Assembly: GCA_016789485.1 (NCBI GenBank) | Contig: JAEURE010000080.1 | Location: forward strand, 279-9,689 | Reading direction: 5' to 3' | Length of the DNA stretch: 9,411 nt | Origin: Anaerolineales bacterium | Lineage (GTDB): Bacteria > Chloroflexota > Anaerolineae > Anaerolineales > Villigracilaceae | Shown here: one piece after another, positions 1-5,549 of the stretch | Layout: the number at the start of each line of letters is the position of its first letter | How positions within the stretch are numbered: the stretch's first letter is position 1 | Notes under the pieces: model-generated | What the model saw: only the letters and a program-made list of their open reading frames with translations | Databases searched by the model: none | Told to the model about the DNA's origin: nothing | Translations under genes and position numbers: made by a program

Positions 1-54
1 GAAGAACTTGAAAAGGTAATGTCACAAGCCTTTTATAATCATATAAAAAAGTGA
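1..54 (+). CDS. C-terminal end of an unidentified protein (5' truncated)
   Basis: Frame 1 is open from the first base and gives 17 residues, starting EELEKVMSQAF and ending in a lysine pair, before a TGA at 52-54. The fragment is a short charged helix-like tail. It is too short to assign to a family. The next gene starts 10 nt downstream on the same strand, which is consistent with one transcription unit. The reading as coding rests only on the open frame at the window edge and the tight spacing. Confidence 0.5.
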   Translation, partial: EELEKVMSQAFYNHIKK

Positions 55-64
55 GTAATGAAAG

Positions 65-214
65 ATGGCAGCAAAAAATTCAAAGAACAAGAAACAAAAT
101 AAACCTGCAGAGACCAAACCAGCAGGCCCAAACAAGACGGCGCAGATCATGTTCGCGATCTTTGCTCTTCTTTTAATCATTTCGATGGTGCTCTCCGCCG
201 TAACAACATATTAA
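65..214 (+). CDS. 49-aa lysine-rich single-pass membrane microprotein
   Basis: ATG at 65 opens 49 codons ending in TAA at 212-214. Residues 1-27 are hydrophilic and rich in Lys, Asn, Pro and Ala (beginning MAAKNSKNKK). Residues about 28-47 form one hydrophobic helix (IMFAIFALLLIISMVLSAV), and the chain ends two or three residues later. A basic N-terminus before a terminal helix predicts the N-terminus in the cytoplasm, like a tail-anchored protein. There is no cleavable signal peptide pattern. The Shine-Dalgarno is weak (GAAAG touching the start), so translation may be coupled to the gene ending at 54. A strong intrinsic terminator follows 27 nt after the stop. The composition looks like a real small membrane protein rather than chance, but I do not recognise the family and no function can be given. 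Confidence 0.65.
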   Translation: MAAKNSKNKKQNKPAETKPAGPNKTAQIMFAIFALLLIISMVLSAVTTY

Positions 215-228
215 CAAAGCCCAAATGG

Positions 229-234
229 TATAAT
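229..234 (+). promoter_or_regulatory. Extended -10 promoter candidate upstream of prfA
   Basis: TATAAT at 229-234 is preceded by TGG at 226-228, a perfect TGn extended -10 element. There is no good -35 at 17 bp, which extended -10 promoters can tolerate. The predicted start is near 241, directly before the hairpin at 242-263, giving prfA a leader of about 150 nt containing that hairpin and the palindromic repeat. It could be a chance match, since the same sequence lies in the 3' trailer of the small gene. Confidence 0.4.
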
Positions 235-241
235 CCTGCCT

Positions 242-270
242 GCGCGGCCCTTCGGAGCCGCGCTTTATTT
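242..270 (+). terminator. Intrinsic terminator after the small membrane-protein gene
   Basis: GCGCGGC (242-248) pairs perfectly with GCCGCGC (257-263) around an 8-nt loop containing TTCG, followed by TTTATTT at 264-270. A GC-only 7-bp stem plus a T-rich tract is a classic Rho-independent terminator. If the -10 at 229 is real, the same element would sit at the very start of the prfA leader and could attenuate it. Confidence 0.8.
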
Positions 271-286
271 CGCAAAAATGCAGAAA

Positions 287-377
287 TGTCATTGCGAGGG
301 GCACCTGCTCTTTCTGAAGAAGTAATCTCTGATTCAATATATGAGATTGCTTCGGGACGAACACCCTCGCAATGACA
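287..377. repeat. 91-bp palindromic dispersed-type repeat (MITE-like)
   Basis: TGTCATTGCGAGGG at 287-300 is an exact inverted copy of CCCTCGCAATGACA at 364-377. An inner pair, GAAGTAATCTC (319-329) and GAGATTGCTTC (343-353), matches except for one position that is a G-U wobble in RNA. The loop at 330-342 is AT-rich. From memory, the core GTCATTGCGAGG with GAGATTGCTTC recurs as a dispersed palindrome in many unrelated bacterial genomes. No target-site duplication longer than 2 nt is evident. It encodes nothing and ends 12 nt before the prfA start, just ahead of its Shine-Dalgarno. Confidence 0.8.
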
Positions 378-378
378 T

Positions 379-385
379 AAGGAAG
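379..385 (+). promoter_or_regulatory. Ribosome binding site of prfA
   Basis: AAGGAAG lies 4 nt before the ATG at 390 (the AAGGA core is 6 nt away) and supports that start. It begins 1 nt after the right arm of the palindromic repeat, so a folded repeat would stack directly against the initiation site. Confidence 0.65.
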
Positions 386-389
386 TTAT

Positions 390-1466
390 ATGCTCGACAA
401 ATTACAGGCAATTGAAGAAAGATTTGACCAACTTGGTGAAGAACTGCTGGTGGTAGGCAGTGACTATCAACGCGCAGGCGAGATCAACAAGGAACGCGTT
501 GATCTCGAACCGCTCATTGAAAAGGCACGCGAATATCGTCAGGCGGTAAAAAGCCTTGAGGAAGCCAGGTCCATCATCATCAATGAAAATGATGCGGAAC
601 TGATCGCCCTCGCCAAGGCAGATGTGGACGACCTGACCCCAAAGATCGAAATCCTCGAGAAGCAGATCAAAAGCATGTTGGTTCCCAAAGATCCGCGCGA
701 TGACAGAAATATCATCGTGGAAATTCGCGCGGGCGCAGGCGGCGACGAAGCCGCCATCTTTGCCGCCGATCTGTTCCGCATGTATACGCGCTACGCCGAA
801 GACAAGAAATGGAAATCCAGCATCATGTCTGAAAGCTCCATCGGCGTAGGCGGGTACAAGGAAGTCATATTTGAAGTAAAAGGGAACGGCGCGTATTCGA
901 AATTGAAATACGAATCAGGCGTGCATCGCGTTCAGCGTGTGCCAGCCACCGAATCACAGGGACGCATCCACACATCGACGGCTACCGTTACGGTGCTGGC
1001 AGAAGTTGACGATTTTGAAATTGAAGTTCCCGAAAGCGATATTGAGATCGAAGTCTATCGTTCTTCCGGGGCCGGCGGGCAGAACGTACAAAAGAACTCC
1101 ACCGCCGTACGGTTAACCCATAAACCAACAGGCATTGTCATTACCTGTCAGGATGAACGTTCGCAACTGCAAAACAAAATGCGGGCCTTAAGCATCTTGC
1201 GCGCCCGCTTGTACGAAATGGAAGAAGCAAAACGTCAGGCTGAACTTGAAGCAGACCGCCGCTCCCAGGTCGGCTCGGGCGACCGCTCCGAAAAGATCCG
1301 CACATACAACTACCCGCAGAACCGCGTCACAGATCATCGTATCGGATATTCCAGCTACAACCTTCCCGCCGTGATGGACGGTGACATAGACCAGTTCATC
1401 GAGGAACTCTCCACCCGTGAAGAGGCCGACAAACTTGCAGCCACCGGCGTCGATGATGATGAATAA
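390..1466 (+). CDS. prfA: Peptide chain release factor 1
   Basis: This cytoplasmic factor reads UAA and UAG in the ribosomal A site and triggers hydrolysis of peptidyl-tRNA. The protein is 358 aa, the normal family length. It has an N-terminal helical domain (about 1-100), a core domain with the tripeptide anticodon PAT at 185-187 (in [14 protein letters not shown]), and the catalytic GGQ at 229-231 in [21 protein letters not shown] rather than SPF marks it as RF1, not RF2. Q231 is the expected methylation target of PrmC, encoded next. The start is supported by AAGGAAG 4 nt upstream. The gene ends with a UAA that RF1 itself reads, and that stop merges with the downstream terminator stem. Nothing in the sequence suggests truncation or frameshift. 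Confidence 0.97.
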   Translation: MLDKLQAIEERFDQLGEELLVVGSDYQRAGEINKERVDLEPLIEKAREYRQAVKSLEEARSIIINENDAELIALAKADVDDLTPKIEILEKQIKSMLVPKDPRDDRNIIVEIRAGAGGDEAAIFAADLFRMYTRYAEDKKWKSSIMSESSIGVGGYKEVIFEVKGNGAYSKLKYESGVHRVQRVPATESQGRIHTSTATVTVLAEVDDFEIEVPESDIEIEVYRSSGAGGQNVQKNSTAVRLTHKPTGIVITCQDERSQLQNKMRALSILRARLYEMEEAKRQAELEADRRSQVGSGDRSEKIRTYNYPQNRVTDHRIGYSSYNLPAVMDGDIDQFIEELSTREEADKLAATGVDDDE

Positions 1467-1499
1467 AAACAAGGCGGCCAAACTGAGCCGCCTTGTTTT
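1466..1499 (+). terminator. Terminator hairpin between prfA and prmC, possible attenuator
   Basis: The left arm at 1466-1478 (with AACAAGGCGGC) pairs with 1487-1499 (GCCGCCTTGTTTT) over 13 bp around an 8-nt loop (CAAACTGA). It has an A-rich left base and a T-rich right base, as in a bidirectional Rho-independent terminator. Its first base is the last A of the prfA stop codon, and prmC starts only 18 nt after it. No promoter is visible between hairpin and prmC, so prmC probably depends on read-through. Confidence 0.85.
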
Positions 1500-1517
1500 A
1501 TAGAAAGACAAATACAT

Positions 1518-2375
1518 ATGAACGCGGCAGATATCCTTAAACAGATCACCCCGCAACTCGAATCGGACTGGCCAGAACTGGACGCGCAGATCATCCTTGC
1601 GCACGTGATCGGACATCCACGCACCTGGCTGCTCGCCCATTTGGACACGCCCCTCTCTCCGCTCCAAATTGGTCAAACAAAAGAAGCTGTCAGCCAATTC
1701 CAGGCAGGGACTCCGCTTCCCTACATCATCGGTCACTGGGAATTCTTCGGTCTCGATTTCGACATCACCAAAGACGTGCTTATCCCGCGTCCTGAAACTG
1801 AACTGCTCGTAGAAAAAGCAATCGCCTGGCTGCAAGCCTCCCCCGAAAGAAGAACCGTCGCAGATATTGGCACAGGCTCGGGCGCAATTGCCGTCACACT
1901 CGCCATGCACCTCCCCGATGCCCGCATCCTCGCCACAGACATTTCTCACGAAGCGCTCAAAGTTGCCAAACACAACGCCGAAAAATTTCACGTTCATCAC
2001 AAAATAGACTTTTTACAATGCGATCTTCTACCCCAGCACATAGACCCGCTGCCAACAGAAAGCCATTTCGACCTCATCTGCGCCAACCTGCCATACATCC
2101 CCACTGAAACGCTTCAAAAACTCCCCATCTATGGCAACGAACCAACACTCGCCCTCGATGGCGGCGTGGACGGCCTTGATCTCTACCGTCGTCTCCTCAA
2201 AATTGCCCCGGACTGGCTCGCTCCCAACGGAAAACTCCTCTTCGAAATAGAAGCCACTCAAGGTTTAAAAGCTCTGAGCCTTGCCTATGATTCTTTCAAC
2301 GAGATGAATATCCAATTGCATCAAGACCTTTCAGGTCACGATAGGATTTTAGAGATCACCCTTCATGAAGACTGA
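1518..2375 (+). CDS. prmC: Release factor glutamine N5-methyltransferase
   Basis: The enzyme transfers a methyl group from S-adenosylmethionine to the GGQ glutamine of RF1 and RF2, raising release efficiency. The protein is 285 aa, full length. An N-terminal helical substrate-binding domain (about 1-75, ending PYIIGHWEFFG) precedes the family signature PRPETE at 90-95. The SAM-binding motif I is VADIGTGSGAIAVTLA at 114-129, with acidic D141 ending the second strand. The catalytic motif, usually NPPY, is NLPY at 190-193. EPTLALDGGVDGLDLY at 208-223 is typical of the family. No strong Shine-Dalgarno is visible (AGAAAG lies far off), which fits coupling to prfA. The last 11 nt overlap tsaC. The assignment is firm; whether NLPY changes specificity cannot be judged here. 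Confidence 0.94.
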   Translation: MNAADILKQITPQLESDWPELDAQIILAHVIGHPRTWLLAHLDTPLSPLQIGQTKEAVSQFQAGTPLPYIIGHWEFFGLDFDITKDVLIPRPETELLVEKAIAWLQASPERRTVADIGTGSGAIAVTLAMHLPDARILATDISHEALKVAKHNAEKFHVHHKIDFLQCDLLPQHIDPLPTESHFDLICANLPYIPTETLQKLPIYGNEPTLALDGGVDGLDLYRRLLKIAPDWLAPNGKLLFEIEATQGLKALSLAYDSFNEMNIQLHQDLSGHDRILEITLHED

Positions 2376-2973
2376 AATCGTCCCCGCCTCACAACTTCAA
2401 CAAGCGCTCACCCTTCTGCAAAATGAGGGCATCCTCGCCTTCCCAACCGACACCGTCTACGGCCTCGGAGCACTCGCTTTTGACAACGCCGCCATCGAAA
2501 GCATCTACATTGCCAAAGACCGCCCCATCGAAAAAGCCATCCCTATCCTGATCGGCGACTTGAGTCACCTCGATCAAATTGCAATTAATATCCCAGACAT
2601 GGCTCTCCGTTTTGCCGCCCGCTTCTGGCCCGGACCATTGACCTGCGTTGTTCCCAAAAAGCATACTCTCCCCTCAGCAGTTTCTGCCACCTCCACTGTG
2701 GCTGTCCGGATTCCAAACCACCCTGATGCGCTTGCTCTGCTCCGTGCTGCTGGCCCCATGGCTGTCACCTCTGCCAACATCTCCGGGCAAACCAGCCCAT
2801 CCACTGCTGAAGAAGTTTATACACAACTCAATGGACGCATCCCGTTGATTTTGGATGGCGGTAAAACACCAGGCGGAGTCCCATCCACGCTGGTGGATTG
2901 CACTGGAGATAAGCCTGTCATCCTGCGCGAAGGCCCAATTTCACTGGCAGACATCCTGTCCGCAATGGAATAA
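2365..2973 (+). CDS. tsaC: Threonylcarbamoyl-AMP synthase (TsaC/YrdC type)
   Basis: This enzyme makes threonylcarbamoyl-AMP from threonine, bicarbonate and ATP, the first step of t6A37 formation on ANN-decoding tRNAs. The 202-aa chain is a single YrdC domain and lacks the extra C-terminal domain of Sua5 (about 340 aa), so TsaC is the better name. Visible motifs are FPTDTVYGLG at 26-35, the nucleotide-binding basic residues K51, R53 and K57 in KDRPIEKAIP, RFWPGPLT at 86-93, VAVRIPNHP at 112-120 and the SxN motif TSANISG at 135-141. The ATG lies inside prmC (11-nt overlap) with no clear Shine-Dalgarno, indicating translational coupling. Its pathway partner tsaD lies convergently 284 bp downstream. 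TsaB and TsaE are not in the window. Confidence 0.95.
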   Translation: MKTEIVPASQLQQALTLLQNEGILAFPTDTVYGLGALAFDNAAIESIYIAKDRPIEKAIPILIGDLSHLDQIAINIPDMALRFAARFWPGPLTCVVPKKHTLPSAVSATSTVAVRIPNHPDALALLRAAGPMAVTSANISGQTSPSTAEEVYTQLNGRIPLILDGGKTPGGVPSTLVDCTGDKPVILREGPISLADILSAME

Positions 2974-2998
2974 ACTCTCACCCAGCATTTATATATCA

Positions 2999-3046
2999 TT
3001 CAGGTTGCTATTAAGTCGGCGCATATAATCATAAATACATTCTCCC
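2999..3046 (+). repeat. Promoter-like direct repeat, copy 1
   Basis: This stretch matches 3165-3212 at about 34 of 48 positions by hand alignment with no gaps and a constant 166-bp offset. Conserved blocks are TTCAG at the start, ATATAAT in the middle and TACATTCTCCC at the end. Conservation is concentrated at -35-like, -10-like and start-site positions, as expected for two related promoters. A hairpin with a shared top follows each copy. Confidence 0.65.
3024..3029 (+). promoter_or_regulatory. -10 box of module 1
   Basis: A perfect TATAAT lies 17 bp after CAGGTT (3001-3006), a poor but positionally correct -35 that is nearly shared with copy 2 (CAGTTT). The predicted transcription start is near 3036-3038, within TACATTCTCCC. 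There is no downstream protein gene on this strand. Confidence 0.45.
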
Positions 3047-3100
3047 CGCTACAGGCCCCACTTTGAACTTGGGCAAGTTCATGTGGGGCTTGAGTTTTTA
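3036..3100 (+). ncRNA. Candidate short RNA 1 (promoter plus terminator hairpin)
   Basis: A transcript from the -10 at 3024 would begin near 3036 with ACATTCTCCC and end in the T-tract at 3095-3099, about 60-65 nt in total. It would consist of an unpaired 5' segment of about 17 nt and one long hairpin topped by ACTTGGGCAAGT. It has no coding potential. The reading as an RNA gene rests on the promoter, hairpin and T-tract, and on the second copy of the same layout. It might instead be only a terminator for tsaC with an accidental TATAAT. Confidence 0.35.
3053..3099 (+). terminator. Intrinsic terminator downstream of tsaC, hairpin 1
   Basis: GCCCCAC (3055-3061) pairs with GTGGGGC (3083-3089), extended outward by one wobble and one A-T pair (3053-3091). 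After a small internal loop, TGAACTTG (3064-3071) pairs with CAAGTTCA (3074-3081), with the innermost pairs probably open. GAGTTTTT follows at 3092-3099. This is a strong Rho-independent terminator on the + strand, placed 80 nt after the tsaC stop. Confidence 0.8.
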
Positions 3101-3164
3101 ATTGAACCTATACAAGAGGAGTAAATTGCCCTTGGTGTATCTCTCATCCAACTCTTAATATAAG

Positions 3165-3212
3165 TTCAGTTTCCATTTATGTGCAGGAATATAATAAAAG
3201 TTACATTCTCCC
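3165..3212 (+). repeat. Promoter-like direct repeat, copy 2
   Basis: This is the partner of 2999-3046, sharing TTCAG, ATATAAT and TACATTCTCCC at identical internal spacing. The 12-mer ACTTGGGCAAGT that follows sits at 3231-3242, against 3067-3078 in copy 1, so the offset shifts by only 2 bp. The hairpin stems below the shared top differ completely between copies. Confidence 0.65.
3190..3195 (+). promoter_or_regulatory. -10 box of module 2
   Basis: A perfect TATAAT lies 17 bp after CAGTTT (3167-3172). The predicted start is near 3202-3204 in TACATTCTCCC, the same geometry as module 1. Downstream on this strand lies only the hairpin and then the antisense of tsaD. Confidence 0.45.
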
Positions 3213-3257
3213 TATATCAAACGGCCGCTGACTTGGGCAAGTCAGCGGCCGTTTGGT
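3202..3257 (+). ncRNA. Candidate short RNA 2
   Basis: A transcript from the -10 at 3190 would start in TACATTCTCCC and run into the 18-bp perfect hairpin at 3218-3255, giving about 55 nt if it ends there. The T-tract after the stem is weak (TTTGGTTTAAG), so the RNA may read on into the antisense of tsaD. The support is the layout shared with module 1. An alternative is that this is purely the tsaD terminator. Confidence 0.3.
3218..3255. terminator. 18-bp perfect hairpin at the tsaD 3' end
   Basis: CAAACGGCCGCTGACTTG (3218-3235) is the exact reverse complement of 3238-3255, with GG between them, so the real loop is probably 6-8 nt. On the - strand it begins 2 nt after the tsaD stop and should act as its 3' hairpin or terminator. 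The following - strand sequence (ATATAGGG) is a poor T-tract. On the + strand the tract is TTTGGTTT. Both directions lack a classic run of T, so RNA 3' end protection is as likely as strict termination. Confidence 0.7.
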
Positions 3258-4298
3258 TTAAGTCAATTCATGAGAGAGCGGCCAGGTTGGGAGAACATCC
3301 ATGTCCATTCCAGAGGTGTGCCCAAGAGCATGACGAAAATATCCAGCCGAAGCGATCATTGCCGCGTTATCCGTGCACAACGAAAGCGGTGGAATATGAA
3401 CAGGAAATTCTGTCTGCGCTTTAAATATCTGCCGCAGCGGACGGTTTGCTGAAACCCCGCCTGCCACAAGAATTTCCTTCGCGCCAAATTCACGGGCGGC
3501 GTTCATCGTTTTCTTGAATAAAACATCAATGACAGCCTGCTGGAAGGAAGCCGCAAGATCGGGAATTGGCAGGGAATTACTTCGCTTTTTCAAGTCACGC
3601 ACTTCATACAAGACCGAGGTCTTTAATCCGCTGAAGGAAAAATTCCAGGTTCCATCGAGCCAAGCCCGGGCGAAGTTGAAGCGGTGCGGATCTCCCTCCT
3701 CCGCTGCCTTTTGGATGGACGGTCCACCGGGGTATGGAAGCTCAAGCAGGCGGGCAACTTTGTCGAAGGCCTCACCAGCTGCATCGTCAAGGGTGGAACC
3801 GAGTCTTTGATAGGTCAAATGATCGGTCATGAGATTCAGTTCAGTGTGTCCACCTGAAACAAGCAGCGCCATCAAAGGGAATTGCGGCTCGGGCGGGACG
3901 AGTTCACCAGCTTCATAGACCCATGCCGAATACAGGTGTCCCTCCAAGTGATTAACGCCGATCAGCGGTTTGCCCATGCCAAGCGCAATGCCTTTCGCCA
4001 TGTTCATGCCGACAACGAGCGAACCCGCAAGACCCGGTCCCTGCGTAACCGCGATGGCATCAATATCATTGAGCGTGAGGTGTGCCTGCGCAAGCGCCTG
4101 CTCCACGACAGGAGTGATGCTCAACACATGCTGACGTGAAGCCACCTCAGGAAATACGCCGCCATATCGGGCATGGATTTCCATTTGCGAAGCAACTACC
4201 GACGAAAGAAGCGCGCGCCCATTTTCGATAATGGCACAGGCGGTTTCGTCACAGGAGGTTTCAATTGCAAGGATACGAGCGGGTTTTAAGTCAGTCAC
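3258..4298 (-). CDS. tsaD: tRNA N6-adenosine threonylcarbamoyltransferase
   Basis: TsaD transfers the threonylcarbamoyl group from TC-AMP to A37 of ANN-decoding tRNAs, working in the cytoplasm with TsaB and TsaE in bacteria. The protein is 346 aa, normal length, with an ASKHA fold. It begins RILAIETSCDETACA (about 8-22), has the metal-binding HxxxH pair H117 and H121 in NHLEGH, then SGGHTEL at 148-154, the nucleotide-binding VAGGVSAN at 278-285 and the third metal ligand D310 in LCTDNAAMIASAG. Translation starts at a GTG (4298-4296), which must be used because the next Met (39) lies past the N-terminal motif. That GTG follows the TAA of the preceding peptidase gene with no gap; GGA in the end of that gene is the only Shine-Dalgarno-like signal, so coupling is likely. 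Confidence 0.96.
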   Translation of the reverse strand: MTDLKPARILAIETSCDETACAIIENGRALLSSVVASQMEIHARYGGVFPEVASRQHVLSITPVVEQALAQAHLTLNDIDAIAVTQGPGLAGSLVVGMNMAKGIALGMGKPLIGVNHLEGHLYSAWVYEAGELVPPEPQFPLMALLVSGGHTELNLMTDHLTYQRLGSTLDDAAGEAFDKVARLLELPYPGGPSIQKAAEEGDPHRFNFARAWLDGTWNFSFSGLKTSVLYEVRDLKKRSNSLPIPDLAASFQQAVIDVLFKKTMNAAREFGAKEILVAGGVSANRPLRQIFKAQTEFPVHIPPLSLCTDNAAMIASAGYFRHALGHTSGMDMDVLPTWPLSHELT

Positions 4299-5549
4299 TT
4301 ATTTTTTCCACTTCTTCATCGGCAAAACGAAATCATACGGAAATTCTGCCAGCTTTTCAATGGTTCCTTCAGGGTTGACCCAAAGCGTATCTTCGATACG
4401 GAAGCCCATACCCTTTTCAGGGTAATACAAGCCAGGCTCGGAGGTAATGATAACACCAGGCGCGAGGCGTTGATCGTCGCCAGTGGTAAATCCGCTGAAG
4501 GGGCGTTCGTGGATATTCAAGCCTACGCCATGCCCCAGGCTGTGGACATATCCCTCCACCGGCGCTTTGGTGTTGAGCGGGGTCTGGTGTCCTTTGGATT
4601 CAAAATACTCACAAGTCATCTGGTGATAATGTTTGAAAGGCGTGTTCAGGTCAAAATTATCCATCAACTTGTCGTATATATTCTTGACTTGGTCATACAG
4701 GTCCTGCGCTTCAGGCGTGGCATAGCCCAGGCTCCAGGTGCGGGTGAAATCATAATAATAACCGCCGCCCGCTTCGGCGGGGTAAATATCGAACACAATG
4801 GTCTGGCCAAGCTTCATCAAATCCGCGGGGTTGCCCGCAGAATGAGGGACGCCTGCGTCGCGTCCGATGGCGAAGATGAAACCAGAAGGTAATTCCGCGC
4901 CATGCTCCGAAACCCATAAACGAATTTTTGAATGTACATCGCCAACCGTCAATGGAGTACCGTCTTCTTTCAACAGCACTTCATCTTCATTCACATCACA
5001 GGCCGTCAAATAATCGCGGACTTTGCCGACGACAGTCGTGGTCACTTTGCCCATCTTGCGGATGCGGGCTACTTCATTCACATCCTTGGTTTCCATCGCC
5101 CGCATGAAGATCGAGTCTTCGCGCGGCTCACCCACAAATTCAATTTCAGGCAGTAACTTCTGCAAGTGAGAAAGCTGCCCAAATACAGTGCTCAAATCGT
5201 AATTTCCGTACACACCGATCCGCCCCTTCATCAGACCGACTTCTTCAAACATCAACTGATTACGCAAAGCGCTAGCCAGCAACAGGTCGCCGTTGGCTTT
5301 CTTTAAAAGGGCTTCGTAGTCATATTTACTGTACGGAACTAACTTCAATCCGCTTTTAGCGGCTTCATCACGTTCCATATCGTTGTGAAAATAAACGGCT
5401 TCCTCGCCGCGTTTTTTGATGACAGTGGCATGGCTGACATGTCCGCCCCCGGTCAAATAATACATGGGCGGGTTATGTTCGGCGTTCCCAAACACAACAA
5501 TCGCATCCAGACTGCGGGATTTCATGATGGCATCAAGTTCTGATTTCAT
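4299..5549 (-). CDS. M24-family metallopeptidase, Xaa-Pro aminopeptidase-like
   Basis: A 416-aa cytoplasmic peptidase of the pita-bread (creatinase/aminopeptidase) fold, probably removing N-terminal residues ahead of proline. Residues about 1-150 form the creatinase-like N-terminal domain and about 155-410 the catalytic domain. All five metal ligands are visible: D254 (IVFDIYP), D267 (YYYDFTRTW), H340 (HSLGHGVGLNIHERP), E371 (ITSEPGLYY) and E386 (FRIEDTLW). There is no signal peptide or membrane segment. The ATG overlaps the stop of the upstream zinc-ribbon gene by 4 nt (ATGA), and the TAA abuts the tsaD start. The fold and metal site are firm. Whether the substrate is Xaa-Pro peptides, a proline dipeptide or another amide cannot be told from the sequence, so no gene symbol is given. 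Confidence 0.9.
   Translation of the reverse strand: MKSELDAIMKSRSLDAIVVFGNAEHNPPMYYLTGGGHVSHATVIKKRGEEAVYFHNDMERDEAAKSGLKLVPYSKYDYEALLKKANGDLLLASALRNQLMFEEVGLMKGRIGVYGNYDLSTVFGQLSHLQKLLPEIEFVGEPREDSIFMRAMETKDVNEVARIRKMGKVTTTVVGKVRDYLTACDVNEDEVLLKEDGTPLTVGDVHSKIRLWVSEHGAELPSGFIFAIGRDAGVPHSAGNPADLMKLGQTIVFDIYPAEAGGGYYYDFTRTWSLGYATPEAQDLYDQVKNIYDKLMDNFDLNTPFKHYHQMTCEYFESKGHQTPLNTKAPVEGYVHSLGHGVGLNIHERPFSGFTTGDDQRLAPGVIITSEPGLYYPEKGMGFRIEDTLWVNPEGTIEKLAEFPYDFVLPMKKWKK

Noticed and set aside
58..102. 14-codon frame starting at the ATG at 58
   Set aside because: It is out of frame with the better 49-codon frame from the ATG at 65, which has a clear membrane helix and ends just before a terminator.
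1188..2000. 270-codon open frame on the - strand across prfA and prmC
   Set aside because: It is the antisense of two firmly identified genes. Its composition is odd (Cys, Gly and Phe rich), there is no recognisable motif and its start is inside another gene. It is a codon-bias shadow.
3179..3424. 81-codon open frame starting in the intergenic region and running antisense into tsaD
   Set aside because: It would begin in the -10 region of module 2, translate through the 18-bp hairpin and continue as antisense of tsaD. No Shine-Dalgarno and no protein-like features.
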